Counted from the stretch's first letter, positions 27,673 to 35,868 are shown. The stretch: 64,000 nt of DNA from Flavobacterium panacagri (GCF_030378165.1 NZ_CP119766.1:3596001-3660000); one strand, 5' to 3'. Numbers and translations: made by a program. Notes: generated by a model from the sequence alone, not told the origin.

Positions 27673-28929
27673 TTATACGATTGGGAAGTAAAGATTAAAT
27701 GTTGTGCCCTCGTTCAATGTGCTTTCAACGGTTATGTTACCAGAATGGTTTTCCATTATCTTTTTACAGATCGCGAGACCAATACCGTTTCCTGAATATT
27801 CATTTCGGGCATGCAGACGCTGAAAAATGATAAAGATTTTAAGCAAGTGGTTTTCTTCCATTCCAATACCATTGTCTTTAATCTGCACTTTTACAAATCT
27901 AGCATTTTGATTTGGTATTTCAGCATCTAAATTTTCTTCCTGCAAAATTTCTATTATGGGAGCAATATTGGCTTTGCTGTATTTGATCGCATTTGAAATA
28001 AGATTCGAAAAAAGCTGTCTCATCTGTACTCTGGAAGCTTTGATTATGGGTAGTTTTCCAGTTTTGATATGTGCTTTTTTATCTGCTATTACAACTTCAA
28101 AATCCTCAATAACCTGAGCAATTATAGTTTCCAGATTTATTTCAGTGCGTTCTTCCTGTGCCGTATGGGACGAATATTGAACCAAATCATCGACAAGCGA
28201 ATTCAAACGCAAGGCCGATAATTTCATCACGTTAATGGCTTTTGCATCGGCTTCTTTAAAATAACTTCCATCAATTCTGCTGGTATTCATGACGATTTTC
28301 CGCAACGGTTCTTTCAAATCGTGCGAGATCACATGAATAAACTCTTCAAGATTTCGATTGGTTTTGTTGAGTTCGTTTATTTTTTGTTCTAATTCTTTCT
28401 GATGGCGGAATAAAGCTTCTTCGTGCTTTTTCTTCTCCGTCAAATCGGTAATTACAATTCCAATCGCTTCTACAGCAGGTTCAAGGTCAGTTAAGGCAAT
28501 ATAAGCTGGAAAAGTCTGTTTTTCGTTCTCCGATTTAAAAAGAATTTCATGCGTTGTGATACCGTATCGTAATGCTTCAATTAACGAAACAAACTGCTCA
28601 GGATTCACAAAATATTCATTTAGGTAATTCCCTATTATTTTTTCTGACGGAATACCGACTAATTTCGAAAAATATTCATTGCAATATAATATAAGTCCTT
28701 TTCTGGTAATGCTTAATGCGCCCTGTCCAAATTTTTCAATAAGAAGACGATAGGTGTAATCGGCAGTTTCCAGAGAATAAATCTCGGGAACTCCGTTACT
28801 GCTTACCACAAGCGCATCTACATCTCCTTGTTTTATGGCATTAACAATGCTGTTTGATTCATAAAGTTCTTCCTTTAATGATTCAATTTCTGCTAATAAA
28901 TCGGCTATATCTTTTTTATTCTCCTTCAA
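27673..28929 (-). CDS. PAS-domain sensor histidine kinase of the kai operon
   Basis: 418 residues, soluble (no membrane segment). An N-terminal coiled coil (about 5-45) is followed by a PAS domain (about 57-165: ITRKGLILYCNEYFSKLVGI), a linker helix, and a HisKA dimerisation domain with phosphoacceptor H203 (VISHDLKEPLR). The HATPase domain has NLISNAIKYS, DNGIGM and GNGIGLAICK. It is packed within 1 bp of both neighbours, between the second kaiB and the response regulator. It may read the KaiBC state or feed a signal to it. Unlike cyanobacterial SasA it carries no KaiB-like domain of its own. Confidence 0.93.
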   Translation of the reverse strand: MKENKKDIADLLAEIESLKEELYESNSIVNAIKQGDVDALVVSSNGVPEIYSLETADYTYRLLIEKFGQGALSITRKGLILYCNEYFSKLVGIPSEKIIGNYLNEYFVNPEQFVSLIEALRYGITTHEILFKSENEKQTFPAYIALTDLEPAVEAIGIVITDLTEKKKHEEALFRHQKELEQKINELNKTNRNLEEFIHVISHDLKEPLRKIVMNTSRIDGSYFKEADAKAINVMKLSALRLNSLVDDLVQYSSHTAQEERTEINLETIIAQVIEDFEVVIADKKAHIKTGKLPIIKASRVQMRQLFSNLISNAIKYSKANIAPIIEILQEENLDAEIPNQNARFVKVQIKDNGIGMEENHLLKIFIIFQRLHARNEYSGNGIGLAICKKIMENHSGNITVESTLNEGTTFNLYFPIV

Positions 28930-28930
28930 A

Positions 28931-29230
28931 TTACTGGCTTAAATTAAGTATGTATAATACTTTTTCTTTGTCTGATAAATCGCCGAGAATAATCCTTTTG
29001 GGTTCTGGCTGTGTTTTTATCAATGTCGGAATGGCTACAATTTGATGAATTACAGCTTGTTCTTTATCACGACCGATATCGACAATCTCTAATTCATAAT
29101 TGTTTTTAAGATAGGTATCGCAGATTTTGCGTAAGTTTTCGATTGCATGTCCTGATTTAACAGACATACCGGAAACAAAAAGTTTAAACTTATGTTTGGT
29201 TGTACTTGTGCCATCAGATGAATCTTCCAT
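28931..29230 (-). CDS. kaiB: KaiB-family protein, divergent paralogue
   Basis: 99 residues with a thioredoxin-like KaiB fold: FKLFVSGMSVKSGHAIENLR, then ELEIVDIGRDKEQAVIHQIV, AIPTLIKTQPEPKRIILGDL and SDKEKVLYILNL. A polar N-terminal stretch of about 13 residues precedes it. The canonical KNPQLAE block of KaiB is replaced by RDKEQAV, so partner contacts may differ from its neighbour. It lies 3 bp after the first kaiB and 1 bp before the kinase gene. Confidence 0.9.
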   Translation of the reverse strand: MEDSSDGTSTTKHKFKLFVSGMSVKSGHAIENLRKICDTYLKNNYELEIVDIGRDKEQAVIHQIVAIPTLIKTQPEPKRIILGDLSDKEKVLYILNLSQ

Positions 29231-29233
29231 GAT

Positions 29234-29527
29234 TTAAGATTTTATAGGTTTAATGTTAAGACCTACAAGCACTCTTTCTTCATTAGAAAGGTCACCTATA
29301 ATTTTACGAATAGGCTCGGGAAATTTGCGCACCAAAGTAGGTACGGCCAAAATCTGATCGCCTTCTGCCAATTGCGGATTCTTCAGCAAATCGATAATCT
29401 CGATGCTGTATTTTCCTTTTAAATGTTCCTCGGCATATTTCTTTATGTTTTCGAGCGCCTTGATCGATTTTGGCGTTTGCCCTGCGATATAAAGCAATAA
29501 TTGCCATTCGGCTATTTCTTTTTTCAT
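29234..29527 (-). CDS. kaiB: KaiB-family protein, near-canonical
   Basis: 97 residues. The sequence follows cyanobacterial KaiB closely as I remember it: [60 protein letters not shown] and [10 protein letters not shown]. The acidic C-terminal tail of the clock protein is missing. KaiB normally binds phosphorylated KaiC and changes its activity cycle. It starts 5 bp after kaiC. An alternative-frame open stretch inside it is not coding. Confidence 0.95.
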   Translation of the reverse strand: MKKEIAEWQLLLYIAGQTPKSIKALENIKKYAEEHLKGKYSIEIIDLLKNPQLAEGDQILAVPTLVRKFPEPIRKIIGDLSNEERVLVGLNIKPIKS

Positions 29528-29532
29528 TTTGT

Positions 29533-31206
29533 TTACTTTTTCTTAGAAGACAGTTTTTCCTGCAATTCTTCTGTTGCTTTTAGGATACTCAGTTCTTCTT
29601 CTGCCGATTCAAATTCATTTCTTAAAGCTTCAATATTAGCTTCAAGAACTTTGCGTTTACGTTCAATTTCCCTGTCTTTTCTGCTGATTTCGTTTTGAAG
29701 CTTAATGTCAGACATGGTTTTTTTGAATTGATAAGACTGTCTCGCGGCACCCGTTAAAATTCCCTGCGGTCCCAATTCTACATCTAGTAATTCGATTCCG
29801 TTACTGGTAATCACAAATTCTCTTACTTGGTTAGAATGTCCCATTCCGCGGGCTTTAATGATAAAAATACCACGGTTTCTTTCGCCAATTCCTTCCATAT
29901 CGCGAACCGTAATCCAGGTATCGACCAACGATGAAACCGATTCTTCTGCCAGATCTGGTCTAAAATTATCCGTCTGTTTGTTCAGAGACGTAAACATGGC
30001 CGTAATATTATGGGCTTTCAGCATATCAATTAATCGAACAAGCATAGAACGGACTTCATGTTCGCTTCCTACCGAAATCAGATTACTAATCGGATCAATG
30101 ATAACAGTAGTAGGCTCAAACTCTTTGATTAATTTTCTAAGCGTAAGCAAATGCAGTTCCAAACCATTTAATGACGGACGGGAAGAATGAATTTGCAAAA
30201 TGCCTTTCTTGATGTGTTTTTCGAGATCAATTCCGATTGATCTCATGTTGCGTACCAATTGATGTGGTGATTCTTCAAAAGCGAAATAAATCGTTCTTTC
30301 GTTCTTTTCGCATTGTTCATTGGCAAAATAACAGGCAACTGTTGTTTTAGCCGTTCCGGCAGTTCCAGAAACCAAAATGTTGCTGCCGCGATAAAAACCG
30401 CCGCCATGAAACATTTCGTTGAGTCCGGGAACACCTGTAGAAATAATATCTGAAGAAACTTCATTGTCCAATTTCAAAGAAGTAATTGGAAGTACCGAAA
30501 TACCATCTTCATCAATTAAAAACGGGTATTCGTTTGTTCCATGTGTTGAACCTCTGTATTTTACAATTCGAAGTCTTCTGGTCGAAACCTGTTCAATGAC
30601 ACGATGATCGAGAACGATTACACAGTCCGAAACGTATTCTTCCAAACCTTGACGCGTTAAGGTCGCTTCACCTCGTTCTCCTGTAATAACGGCAGTTACG
30701 CCTTTGGTTTTCAGCCAATGAAATAATCTTCGTAATTCTGCTCGTAAAATAGCCTGATTATCCAAACCAGCAAACAGCGATTCGATGGTATCCAATACAA
30801 CACGAGTCGCTTTTATAGAATCTATGGCATGTCCTAAGCGAATAAATAAGCCGTCTAGATCATATTCGCCTGCTTCTTCAATTTCCGATCTTTCCACACG
30901 GACATGATCTACAACCAATTTTTTATCTTTTTTAAGCTGTTCCAAATCAAAGCCTAATGATTTAACATTTAGCGTAAGATCGTCCGAAGGTTCTTCAAAA
31001 GACATGAAAACTCCAGGTTCGTCATATTCTGTGATCCCTTTAATAAGGAATTGCATCGATAATAATGTTTTGCCGCATCCAGCGCCGCCGCAGATTAAGG
31101 TTGGTCGTCCTTGCGGAAATCCTCCTTCCGTAATCTCGTCTAATCCGTCGACTCCAGTAGGAGTTTTTGGAAATATAAAACTATGTGATTTTGTTTTCTC
31201 TTGCAC
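29533..31206 (-). CDS. kaiC: KaiC-like dual RecA-fold ATPase / autokinase
   Basis: 557 residues. CI domain: Walker A GGAGCGKT (40-47), catalytic E71/E72 in SFEEP, Walker B VVLD near 136-139. CII domain: Walker A GTAGTAKT (281-288), E311/E312 in AFEES, Walker B TVIID near 367-371. At the position of the S431-T432 phosphosites of Synechococcus KaiC this protein has S425-S426 ([11 protein letters not shown]), and T426 of that protein is Ala. The C-terminal ~60 residues (from FKKTMSDIK) are a predicted coiled coil in place of the KaiA-binding loop, and no kaiA is present. A clear promoter lies upstream; it is the first gene of a five-gene operon. Whether it times anything is unknown. Confidence 0.95.
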   Translation of the reverse strand: MQEKTKSHSFIFPKTPTGVDGLDEITEGGFPQGRPTLICGGAGCGKTLLSMQFLIKGITEYDEPGVFMSFEEPSDDLTLNVKSLGFDLEQLKKDKKLVVDHVRVERSEIEEAGEYDLDGLFIRLGHAIDSIKATRVVLDTIESLFAGLDNQAILRAELRRLFHWLKTKGVTAVITGERGEATLTRQGLEEYVSDCVIVLDHRVIEQVSTRRLRIVKYRGSTHGTNEYPFLIDEDGISVLPITSLKLDNEVSSDIISTGVPGLNEMFHGGGFYRGSNILVSGTAGTAKTTVACYFANEQCEKNERTIYFAFEESPHQLVRNMRSIGIDLEKHIKKGILQIHSSRPSLNGLELHLLTLRKLIKEFEPTTVIIDPISNLISVGSEHEVRSMLVRLIDMLKAHNITAMFTSLNKQTDNFRPDLAEESVSSLVDTWITVRDMEGIGERNRGIFIIKARGMGHSNQVREFVITSNGIELLDVELGPQGILTGAARQSYQFKKTMSDIKLQNEISRKDREIERKRKVLEANIEALRNEFESAEEELSILKATEELQEKLSSKKK

Positions 31207-31228
31207 GATAATAAATTTCTGTATTACT

Positions 31229-31258
31229 CAAATATACCTTTTTCTCCAGAATTTTCAA
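31229..31258 (-). promoter_or_regulatory. promoter of the kai operon
   Basis: Minus strand: TTG (complement of 31256-31258), 19 bases, then TATATTTG (complement of 31229-31236), matching the Bacteroidota -33/-7 pattern. Transcription would start about 15-18 bases before the kaiC ATG at 31206, a short leader. Confidence 0.7.
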
Positions 31259-31452
31259 TGAATTCTTATTAAGATTTAACAGGCGTTTAATGAAGTTTTA
31301 AAAATAAATTAAGAAAAATGAGTTGTAAATCTGAATAAATCGAAGAATTTTAACTAAAAAAATAAAAAATGCGAACTCCATATTTAACATAAAAAACTAG
31401 CTTTTGCATAAAAATGATTTTTTGATGCCTTTTTAATGTTAAAATGCACTTC

Positions 31453-31490
31453 TGGTATACTCTATGATACTGGTTACAAAGTTATACCAT
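31453..31490. promoter_or_regulatory. candidate HxlR operator upstream of the SDR gene, copy 2
   Basis: TTACAAAGTTATACCAT at 31474-31490 is identical to 27203-27219 upstream of the HxlR-family gene. Here TGGTATA (31453-31459) and TATACCA (31483-31489) also make an inverted pair. The site lies just upstream of the SDR -7 box at 31499. An HxlR-type dimer regulating the SDR gene would explain the shared site; the copy could instead drive leftward transcription, since it also contains TAACTTTG on the minus strand. Confidence 0.55.
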
Positions 31491-31498
31491 TTTGAATT

Positions 31499-31506
31499 TA
31501 CCTTTG
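31499..31506 (+). promoter_or_regulatory. -7 box (TACCTTTG) of the SDR gene
   Basis: TACCTTTG fits TAnnTTTG and is 26 bp before the ATG at 31533. The -33 position falls inside the candidate operator. The 326-base gap between divergent kaiC and this gene holds these signals and AT-rich sequence only. Confidence 0.6.
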
Positions 31507-31532
31507 TCTTATCAATTTAAAACACAAACAAA

Positions 31533-32276
31533 ATGGACAATTTAAAAAATAAAGTGGCAGTAATAACAGGCGGTAACAGTGGAATAGGATATGCCACAGC
31601 GCAACTATTGAAAGATCAAGGTGCAAAAGTAATTATTACAGGAAGAAGAAAAGCCGCCATAGAAAAAGCAGCTTTAAATTTGGGTGTTAAGGCCATAACA
31701 GCCGACCAATCGAATATTTTGGATATCGAAAAACTGGCAGAAAAAGTAAAAACCGATTTCGGTTCTGTCGATATTTTGTTTGTTAATGCAGGAATTGCGG
31801 GCTTAGGAACAATTGAACAAACTACAGAAGAATTGTACGACAATATTATGAATGTGAATCTAAAGGGTGCTTTTTTCACTTTAAGTAAATTTATCCCGAT
31901 TTTAAAAGAGGGTGCTTCGGTTGTATTTCTTTCTTCGAATACTGCGAGTATGGTAGGACCGGGATCTTCGGTTTATTCGGCGAGTAAAACGGCTTTGAAT
32001 TCGTTTATGAGATCGGCGGCTTTAGAATTAGCGCCAAGAAAGATTCGTGTCAATTCGGTTAGCCCTGGGCCGACACAAACTGAAGTCATGAACAAAGTAG
32101 GGTTAGACGAAGCCACCGTAAAAGGCATCATGGATGTTGTAGTAGAAAAAGTCCCGCTCAAACAAATGGGAAGAGCAGAAGATGTGGCTAGAATGGTTTC
32201 TTACCTGAGTAGTGAAGCTGCAGTGTTTATGACTGGAGCTGATGTTATTATGGATGGTGGGATGGTTTTAGCATAA
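31533..32276 (+). CDS. short-chain dehydrogenase/reductase (SDR)
   Basis: 247 residues, classical SDR. Cofactor motif ITGGNSGIGYA (11-21) and NAG in LFVNAGIAG. The catalytic set is a Ser in FLSSNTAS (134/135), Y148 and K152 in VYSASK. The Arg residues after beta-2 (ITGRRKA) favour NADP(H). The end (MTGADVIMDGGMVLA) is typical. Substrate unknown. The upstream site shared with the HxlR-family gene suggests induction by a reactive small molecule. A strong hairpin terminator follows. Confidence 0.93.
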   Translation: MDNLKNKVAVITGGNSGIGYATAQLLKDQGAKVIITGRRKAAIEKAALNLGVKAITADQSNILDIEKLAEKVKTDFGSVDILFVNAGIAGLGTIEQTTEELYDNIMNVNLKGAFFTLSKFIPILKEGASVVFLSSNTASMVGPGSSVYSASKTALNSFMRSAALELAPRKIRVNSVSPGPTQTEVMNKVGLDEATVKGIMDVVVEKVPLKQMGRAEDVARMVSYLSSEAAVFMTGADVIMDGGMVLA

Positions 32277-32305
32277 ATTAAAATCAGTTCTTAATTAAGC
32301 AAAAA

Positions 32306-32338
32306 GAAAAAGCGATCGGTTAGGTGATCGCTTTTTTG
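32306..32338 (+). terminator. intrinsic terminator after the SDR gene
   Basis: AAAAGCGATC and GATCGCTTTTTT form a strong stem with a short loop and T-run, 30 bp after the stop. Confidence 0.85.
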
Positions 32339-32540
32339 TTTCAAATTAGTTTACTTTGAAAAAAAACTTCATTCAAGAATGATAAACTCAATATGCTCCA
32401 AAAACTACTCCATTTGAATTTACAGCATTCTCTTAATCCGTTTTGTTAATGTACGATAAATTGGATAGTATGGATTCAGTTTTCTATGAAAAAGATGATA
32501 ATTATTTTGATTCTAAATAATTTATGCTTTTGAGAGACCA

Positions 32541-32571
32541 TTGTCAAAGTTTCAAACTTTGACAAAGTTTT
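32541..32571. repeat. perfect palindrome (TTGTCAAAGTTT...AAACTTTGACAA)
   Basis: Second copy of the palindrome at 24861-24899. It lies 61 bp before oxyR. The rest of the 355-base gap 32277-32631 holds the SDR terminator, a possible but unsupported 23-codon frame at 32449-32520, and TTAGTACCTTAGCA-type short direct repeats just before oxyR. Confidence 0.75.
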
Positions 32572-32631
32572 CACTATAAAAACTCAACAACTTAGTACCT
32601 TAGCATCTTAGTACCTTAGCACCTCAAAAGA

Positions 32632-33600
32632 ATGACCATTCAGCAGTTAAAATATATAGTAGCTTTAGACGAAGAACGCCACTTTGCGAGAGCGGCCGAA
32701 GTTTGTATGGTAACTCAGCCCGGGCTTACGATTCAATTGAAAAATCTGGAAGAAGAAATCGGAATCAAGATTTTTGATCGGAACAAAGTTCCGTTAACTC
32801 CAACTGTTTTAGGAATTGAGATTATCAATAAAGCCAAAAAGATTCTTCGTGAAGTCGATGAAATTCGTGATTTTGTAATCAACGAAAAAAATCTGTTGGA
32901 AGGAGAGTTGAAGCTCGGTATTATTTCGACTTTATCGCCTTATTTGATTCCGCTTTTTATTCAGGCCATGAAAGAAGAGGCGCCAAAAGTGCATTTTATT
33001 ATTAAAGAAGGTTATACCGGACATTTAATGAAAGATCTCGAAACGGGAGCTATTGATGTAGCGATTATGGCAACCCCAACAGGAAATCCAAATTTAATTG
33101 AGCATGTTGTTTTTAAAGAGCCGTTTGTAGCCTATTTAAATCAGACGCATCCAATGGCGAATGAAGAATTTTACGAAATGCAGCCCGGCGATAAAACCGA
33201 ATTATTGCTCCTGCATCACGAATATTGCTACAATGCACAATTGCTCGATATCTGCGGACTAAAAACATCCGATAAAATAAAAGAGCAGTTTACCTACGAT
33301 ATCAATTCTATAGAAACCTTAAAAAATCTGGTTCGAGCACATTTAGGATTTGCGATTATTCCAAAGCTTTCTACTTTAAACGAATCGGGCGCACTTTTTA
33401 AACCTTTTAAAGAACCCGTTCCCGTAAGAGAAATAAGCCTAGTAGTTTCTGATTCTTTCTCTAAGAAATTATTACTCGAGAAAATGAATGAAGCCATTTG
33501 GAACTGCCTTCCTGAATCGCTCAAAAAAGATTTCAGTTATAGAAAAATCCGCTGGAACGATTCGCCTTATTTTATTAAGGAGGTTAGTAAATATCGTTAG
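32632..33600 (+). CDS. oxyR: OxyR-type LysR-family hydrogen peroxide sensor
   Basis: 322 residues. The N-terminal winged HTH (MTIQQLKYIVALDEERHFAR, AAEVCMVTQPGLTIQLKNLE) is LysR-like; the substrate-binding-type regulatory domain runs from about residue 92. Two cysteines fall at 199 and 208 (EYCYNAQLLDICG), the same numbers and spacing as the redox-active pair of E. coli OxyR. It should sense H2O2 by disulfide formation and activate peroxide-defence genes. No catalase or peroxidase gene adjoins it, but OsmC/Ohr proteins lie within 10 kb. It converges on the hydrolase gene across a perfect inverted repeat. Confidence 0.93.
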   Translation: MTIQQLKYIVALDEERHFARAAEVCMVTQPGLTIQLKNLEEEIGIKIFDRNKVPLTPTVLGIEIINKAKKILREVDEIRDFVINEKNLLEGELKLGIISTLSPYLIPLFIQAMKEEAPKVHFIIKEGYTGHLMKDLETGAIDVAIMATPTGNPNLIEHVVFKEPFVAYLNQTHPMANEEFYEMQPGDKTELLLLHHEYCYNAQLLDICGLKTSDKIKEQFTYDINSIETLKNLVRAHLGFAIIPKLSTLNESGALFKPFKEPVPVREISLVVSDSFSKKLLLEKMNEAIWNCLPESLKKDFSYRKIRWNDSPYFIKEVSKYR

Positions 33601-33674
33601 AAATTCCAAAATAAAAAATTCCAAATTCCAATTACTGTATAGCTTGGAATTTGGAATTTTTTATTTTGGAATTT
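33601..33674. repeat. perfect 31-bp inverted repeat, likely bidirectional terminator
   Basis: 33601-33631 and 33644-33674 are exact inverted repeats (31/31) around a 12-base loop, built of AAATTCCAA/TTGGAATTT units. Extra half units (TTGGAATTTGGAATTT) follow to 33715. It lies between converging genes, starting at the oxyR stop. Confidence 0.9.
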
Positions 33675-33713
33675 CCCCAATCGATTGGAATTTGGAATTT
33701 AAAATATTGGAAT

Positions 33714-34487
33714 TTAATTTTTAGATGCTTCAACAATCACATTCGCCACTTTCTCTGGCTGAGAAATAAACACCACATGGCTTCCTTTAATTTCAGTGAT
33801 TTTAGTGTTCGAACGCTTGTACATAGCGTGCTGAATGCTCGGAACAATACTTTTATCTTCAGTCGCTACAATTCCGTACGAAGGTTTAGTTCTCCAGGCT
33901 GCTTTTGTAATTGGCGTTAAAAAACCTTGAGCATAAAAAGCACCTTGTGAAGCAAACATAAAGTCAGCGTCTTCTTTGCTTAAATCTCCTGCAAAACCAG
34001 CGTGGAATTTTGCTTTATCATAATAAGCGATTCCTTTATCGTCTGGATTCAATACACCATTTTCAGGAGCTGGAGGCGCAGTTTGCAACCATTGAACCGA
34101 ATTTTCGCCATTATCAGGCTGTAAAGCCGCTACATAAACCAAAGCCGCTACTTTTGGGTGATTTCCTGCTTCGGTAATTACAGTTCCACCCCAAGAATGT
34201 CCCACTAAAATTGTTGGTCCGTCTTGTTTGTCCAAAGCCAAATTGGTTGCCTTTACATCATCTTCCAAAGAGCTCAACGGATTCTGAACGATCGTTACAT
34301 TATAGCCTTTTTTAGTTAAAACCTGATACAAACCTTTCCATCCCGAACCGTCTGCAAAAGCGCCGTGCACCAATACTACGTTTTTAATTTTTGGAGCTGT
34401 TTTTTGCGCGTTTACCTGAACTGATGTAAGTAATAAACTAAAAATTATTGCTGCGAATGCTAAATAGCTTTTATATAGTGTTTTCAT
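33714..34487 (-). CDS. exported alpha/beta hydrolase
   Basis: 257 residues with a signal peptide (AIIFSLLLTSVQVNAQ). Alpha/beta fold: oxyanion motif VLVHGAFADGSGW (39-50), nucleophile S98 in GHSWGG, acid D210 in VATEDKS and H236 in GSHVVF. This set matches the small EstC/salicylate-esterase-like group of secreted hydrolases in Bacteroidota. Substrate unknown. Upstream is a 100-bp hairpin repeat and then the OsmC gene on the same strand. Confidence 0.9.
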   Translation of the reverse strand: MKTLYKSYLAFAAIIFSLLLTSVQVNAQKTAPKIKNVVLVHGAFADGSGWKGLYQVLTKKGYNVTIVQNPLSSLEDDVKATNLALDKQDGPTILVGHSWGGTVITEAGNHPKVAALVYVAALQPDNGENSVQWLQTAPPAPENGVLNPDDKGIAYYDKAKFHAGFAGDLSKEDADFMFASQGAFYAQGFLTPITKAAWRTKPSYGIVATEDKSIVPSIQHAMYKRSNTKITEIKGSHVVFISQPEKVANVIVEASKN

Positions 34488-34533
34488 TTTATTTTAGATT
34501 TTAAATTGTTGATTTTAGATTTTTCTCGGTTTT

Positions 34534-34633
34534 GTCATTTCGACCGAAGGGAGAAATCACACAAGAAACTCCGTACAGAATGTCACCAATCTTTGTCGAT
34601 TAGCGTGTGTGATTCCTCGTTCCTCGGAATGAC
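34534..34633. repeat. 100-bp hairpin repeat, GTCATTTCGAC...GAATGAC family, copy 1
   Basis: Begins GTCATTTCGACCGAAGGGAG and ends TCCTCGTTCCTCGGAATGAC. The middle (AACTCCG, AGAATGTC, CCAATCTTTGTCGA) is shared with the copy at 43628-43727. The element sits between the OsmC gene's stop and the hydrolase gene. Confidence 0.8.
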
Positions 34634-34663
34634 AAGAATACGTTGGAATTTTATTATTAGAAA

Positions 34664-35080
34664 TTAGTTTAACGTTACAGCCAAAGTAATCTCAGTGTTC
34701 AATAATTTAGAAATTGGACAAATTTCTTTTGCTTTTTGAGCGGTTTGCTGAAAATCTTCTTCAGAAATTCCAGGGACTTTTCCTGTAAGTTCTAAAGCAA
34801 TTAAAGTGATAGTTCCGTCTTCAAAAGTTACTTTGGCCGTTGTGTCTAAATCTTCTGGAACAAAACCAGCTTCAGACAATAAAAAGCTTAACTGCATGGT
34901 AAAACAGCCAGAATGTGCAGCTGCGATTAATTCTTCAGGGTTGGTTCCAACACCTTGTTCAAAACGAGTTTTAAAAGACAATTGTGCATTATCTAAAGTC
35001 GTGCTTTGTGTACTAATGGTTCCTTTTCCTTCCATTCCTGTACCTTTCCAGTTTGCGTTTGCTCTTCTTGTAAATTTCAT
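34664..35080 (-). CDS. OsmC-family peroxide-reducing protein
   Basis: 138 residues from the ATG at 35080 (MKFTRRANANWKGTG). A longer in-frame ATG at 35146 is ruled out because it overlaps the promoter's -7 box. OsmC/Ohr fold with the reactive cysteines in AAHSGCFTM (C59) and EICPISKLL. The N-terminal WKGTGMEGKGTISTQS is the OsmC (not Ohr) type. It reduces organic hydroperoxides in the cytoplasm, with electrons usually from lipoyl or thiol systems. The nearby oxyR and the ohr gene at 42245 suggest an oxidative-stress neighbourhood. Confidence 0.93.
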   Translation of the reverse strand: MKFTRRANANWKGTGMEGKGTISTQSTTLDNAQLSFKTRFEQGVGTNPEELIAAAHSGCFTMQLSFLLSEAGFVPEDLDTTAKVTFEDGTITLIALELTGKVPGISEEDFQQTAQKAKEICPISKLLNTEITLAVTLN

Positions 35081-35143
35081 GATTGCTAGTTTTTTAAAGT
35101 TATTTTTTAAGATGTTCAAATCATTTCTTTGATTTTGATGAGA

Positions 35144-35175
35144 CAAAGGTATAGGGAAGGTGTTTATTAATCAAA
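35144..35175 (-). promoter_or_regulatory. consensus promoter of the OsmC gene
   Basis: Minus strand: TTTG (complement of 35172-35175), 20 bases, TACCTTTG (complement of 35144-35151). This is a full match to the Bacteroidota -33/-7 consensus. Transcription would begin near 35137, downstream of the ATG at 35146, fixing the start codon at 35080. Confidence 0.8.
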
Positions 35176-35245
35176 TTAATAATTTTTAGTAGTTATTAAA
35201 ATAATTTATAATTATTGATTTTTAATGAGGAAGCGGAGTGTAAAA

Positions 35246-35284
35246 TAAAAAAGCGCAAACTCTAATGGAGTTGCGCTTTTTTTG
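35246..35284 (-). terminator. hairpin terminator of the acetyltransferase/ABC island
   Basis: AAAAAGCGCAA pairs with TTGCGCTTTTT, with ACTC/GGAGT extending the stem. A and T runs on both sides make it bidirectional. It lies 110 bp past the acetyltransferase stop and marks the left margin of the AT-rich island. Confidence 0.8.
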
Positions 35285-35393
35285 CATCATCAAGTACTAA
35301 AATTTATATTCTTAATAAAAAATGCTATGAAAGAGATGCTTGCAAACAAGATTGAAAGGTTTCACTAAACTTTTATTGTAGAGCAATATTATT

Positions 35394-35837
35394 TTACTTA
35401 TTAATTGAACTCAATTTTAAAAGGACATTTGAAAATTCCACGTTGTCTATTATCAAAGATTTATCAATTACTTTAAAGCCTTTTTCTATAAAATATTCCT
35501 TTGCCTTTTCTTCAGACGATTTATAATAACCAGTCAACCTTATTTTTTTTTCTATTTTAGCAATTTCAATAATTTTATCTAATAGAAAATCTGCTAGTTT
35601 CTTCCCTCGCATTTCAGGTTTGATAAATCTTTTTAAATTATCATATGTATAGTCTTCATCTGATACACTAGCTATACCAATAATTTCATTTTTATTGTCA
35701 ATAATTTTAAAAAATAATTCATTTTTAAAATCAAATTTTAAATCTTTTTGTTCGGCATAAGAAAAATTAGAATAAAATTTTTCCAAATCGTTAATATCGT
35801 TTTGGTCTGTTACTTTCAAAACTTTATAATCATTCAT
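35394..35837 (-). CDS. GNAT-family N-acetyltransferase
   Basis: 147 residues. GNAT fold with the region IIGIASVSDEDYTYDNLKRF and the acetyl-CoA loop FIKPEMRGKKLADFLLDKII (R/Q-x-x-G-x-G/A pattern, slightly degenerate), then EKAKEYFIEKGFKVIDKS, the C-terminal signature. Substrate unknown. It follows the ABC ATPase gene on the same strand after 31 bp and shares its low GC, so it may belong to the same acquired unit. Confidence 0.85.
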   Translation of the reverse strand: MNDYKVLKVTDQNDINDLEKFYSNFSYAEQKDLKFDFKNELFFKIIDNKNEIIGIASVSDEDYTYDNLKRFIKPEMRGKKLADFLLDKIIEIAKIEKKIRLTGYYKSSEEKAKEYFIEKGFKVIDKSLIIDNVEFSNVLLKLSSINK

Positions 35838-35868
35838 AGTTATTTTTATTTTAAATGAACTGAATATT

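Noticed and set aside
29304..29507. Arg/Ala-rich minus-strand frame inside kaiB
   Set aside because: Out-of-frame reading of a gene with a strong KaiB match.
28931..31206. Complete cyanobacterial-type circadian clock
   Set aside because: kaiA and SasA/RpaA-like output are missing and the KaiC tail differs, so only a Kai-like module is claimed.
32449..32520. 23-codon acidic frame between the SDR gene and oxyR
   Set aside because: Too short, no ribosome-binding or promoter support, and composition unlike known small proteins.
35081..35146. 22-codon N-terminal extension of the OsmC protein
   Set aside because: It overlaps the consensus -7 box and lies upstream of the predicted transcription start; family N-termini begin at the later ATG.
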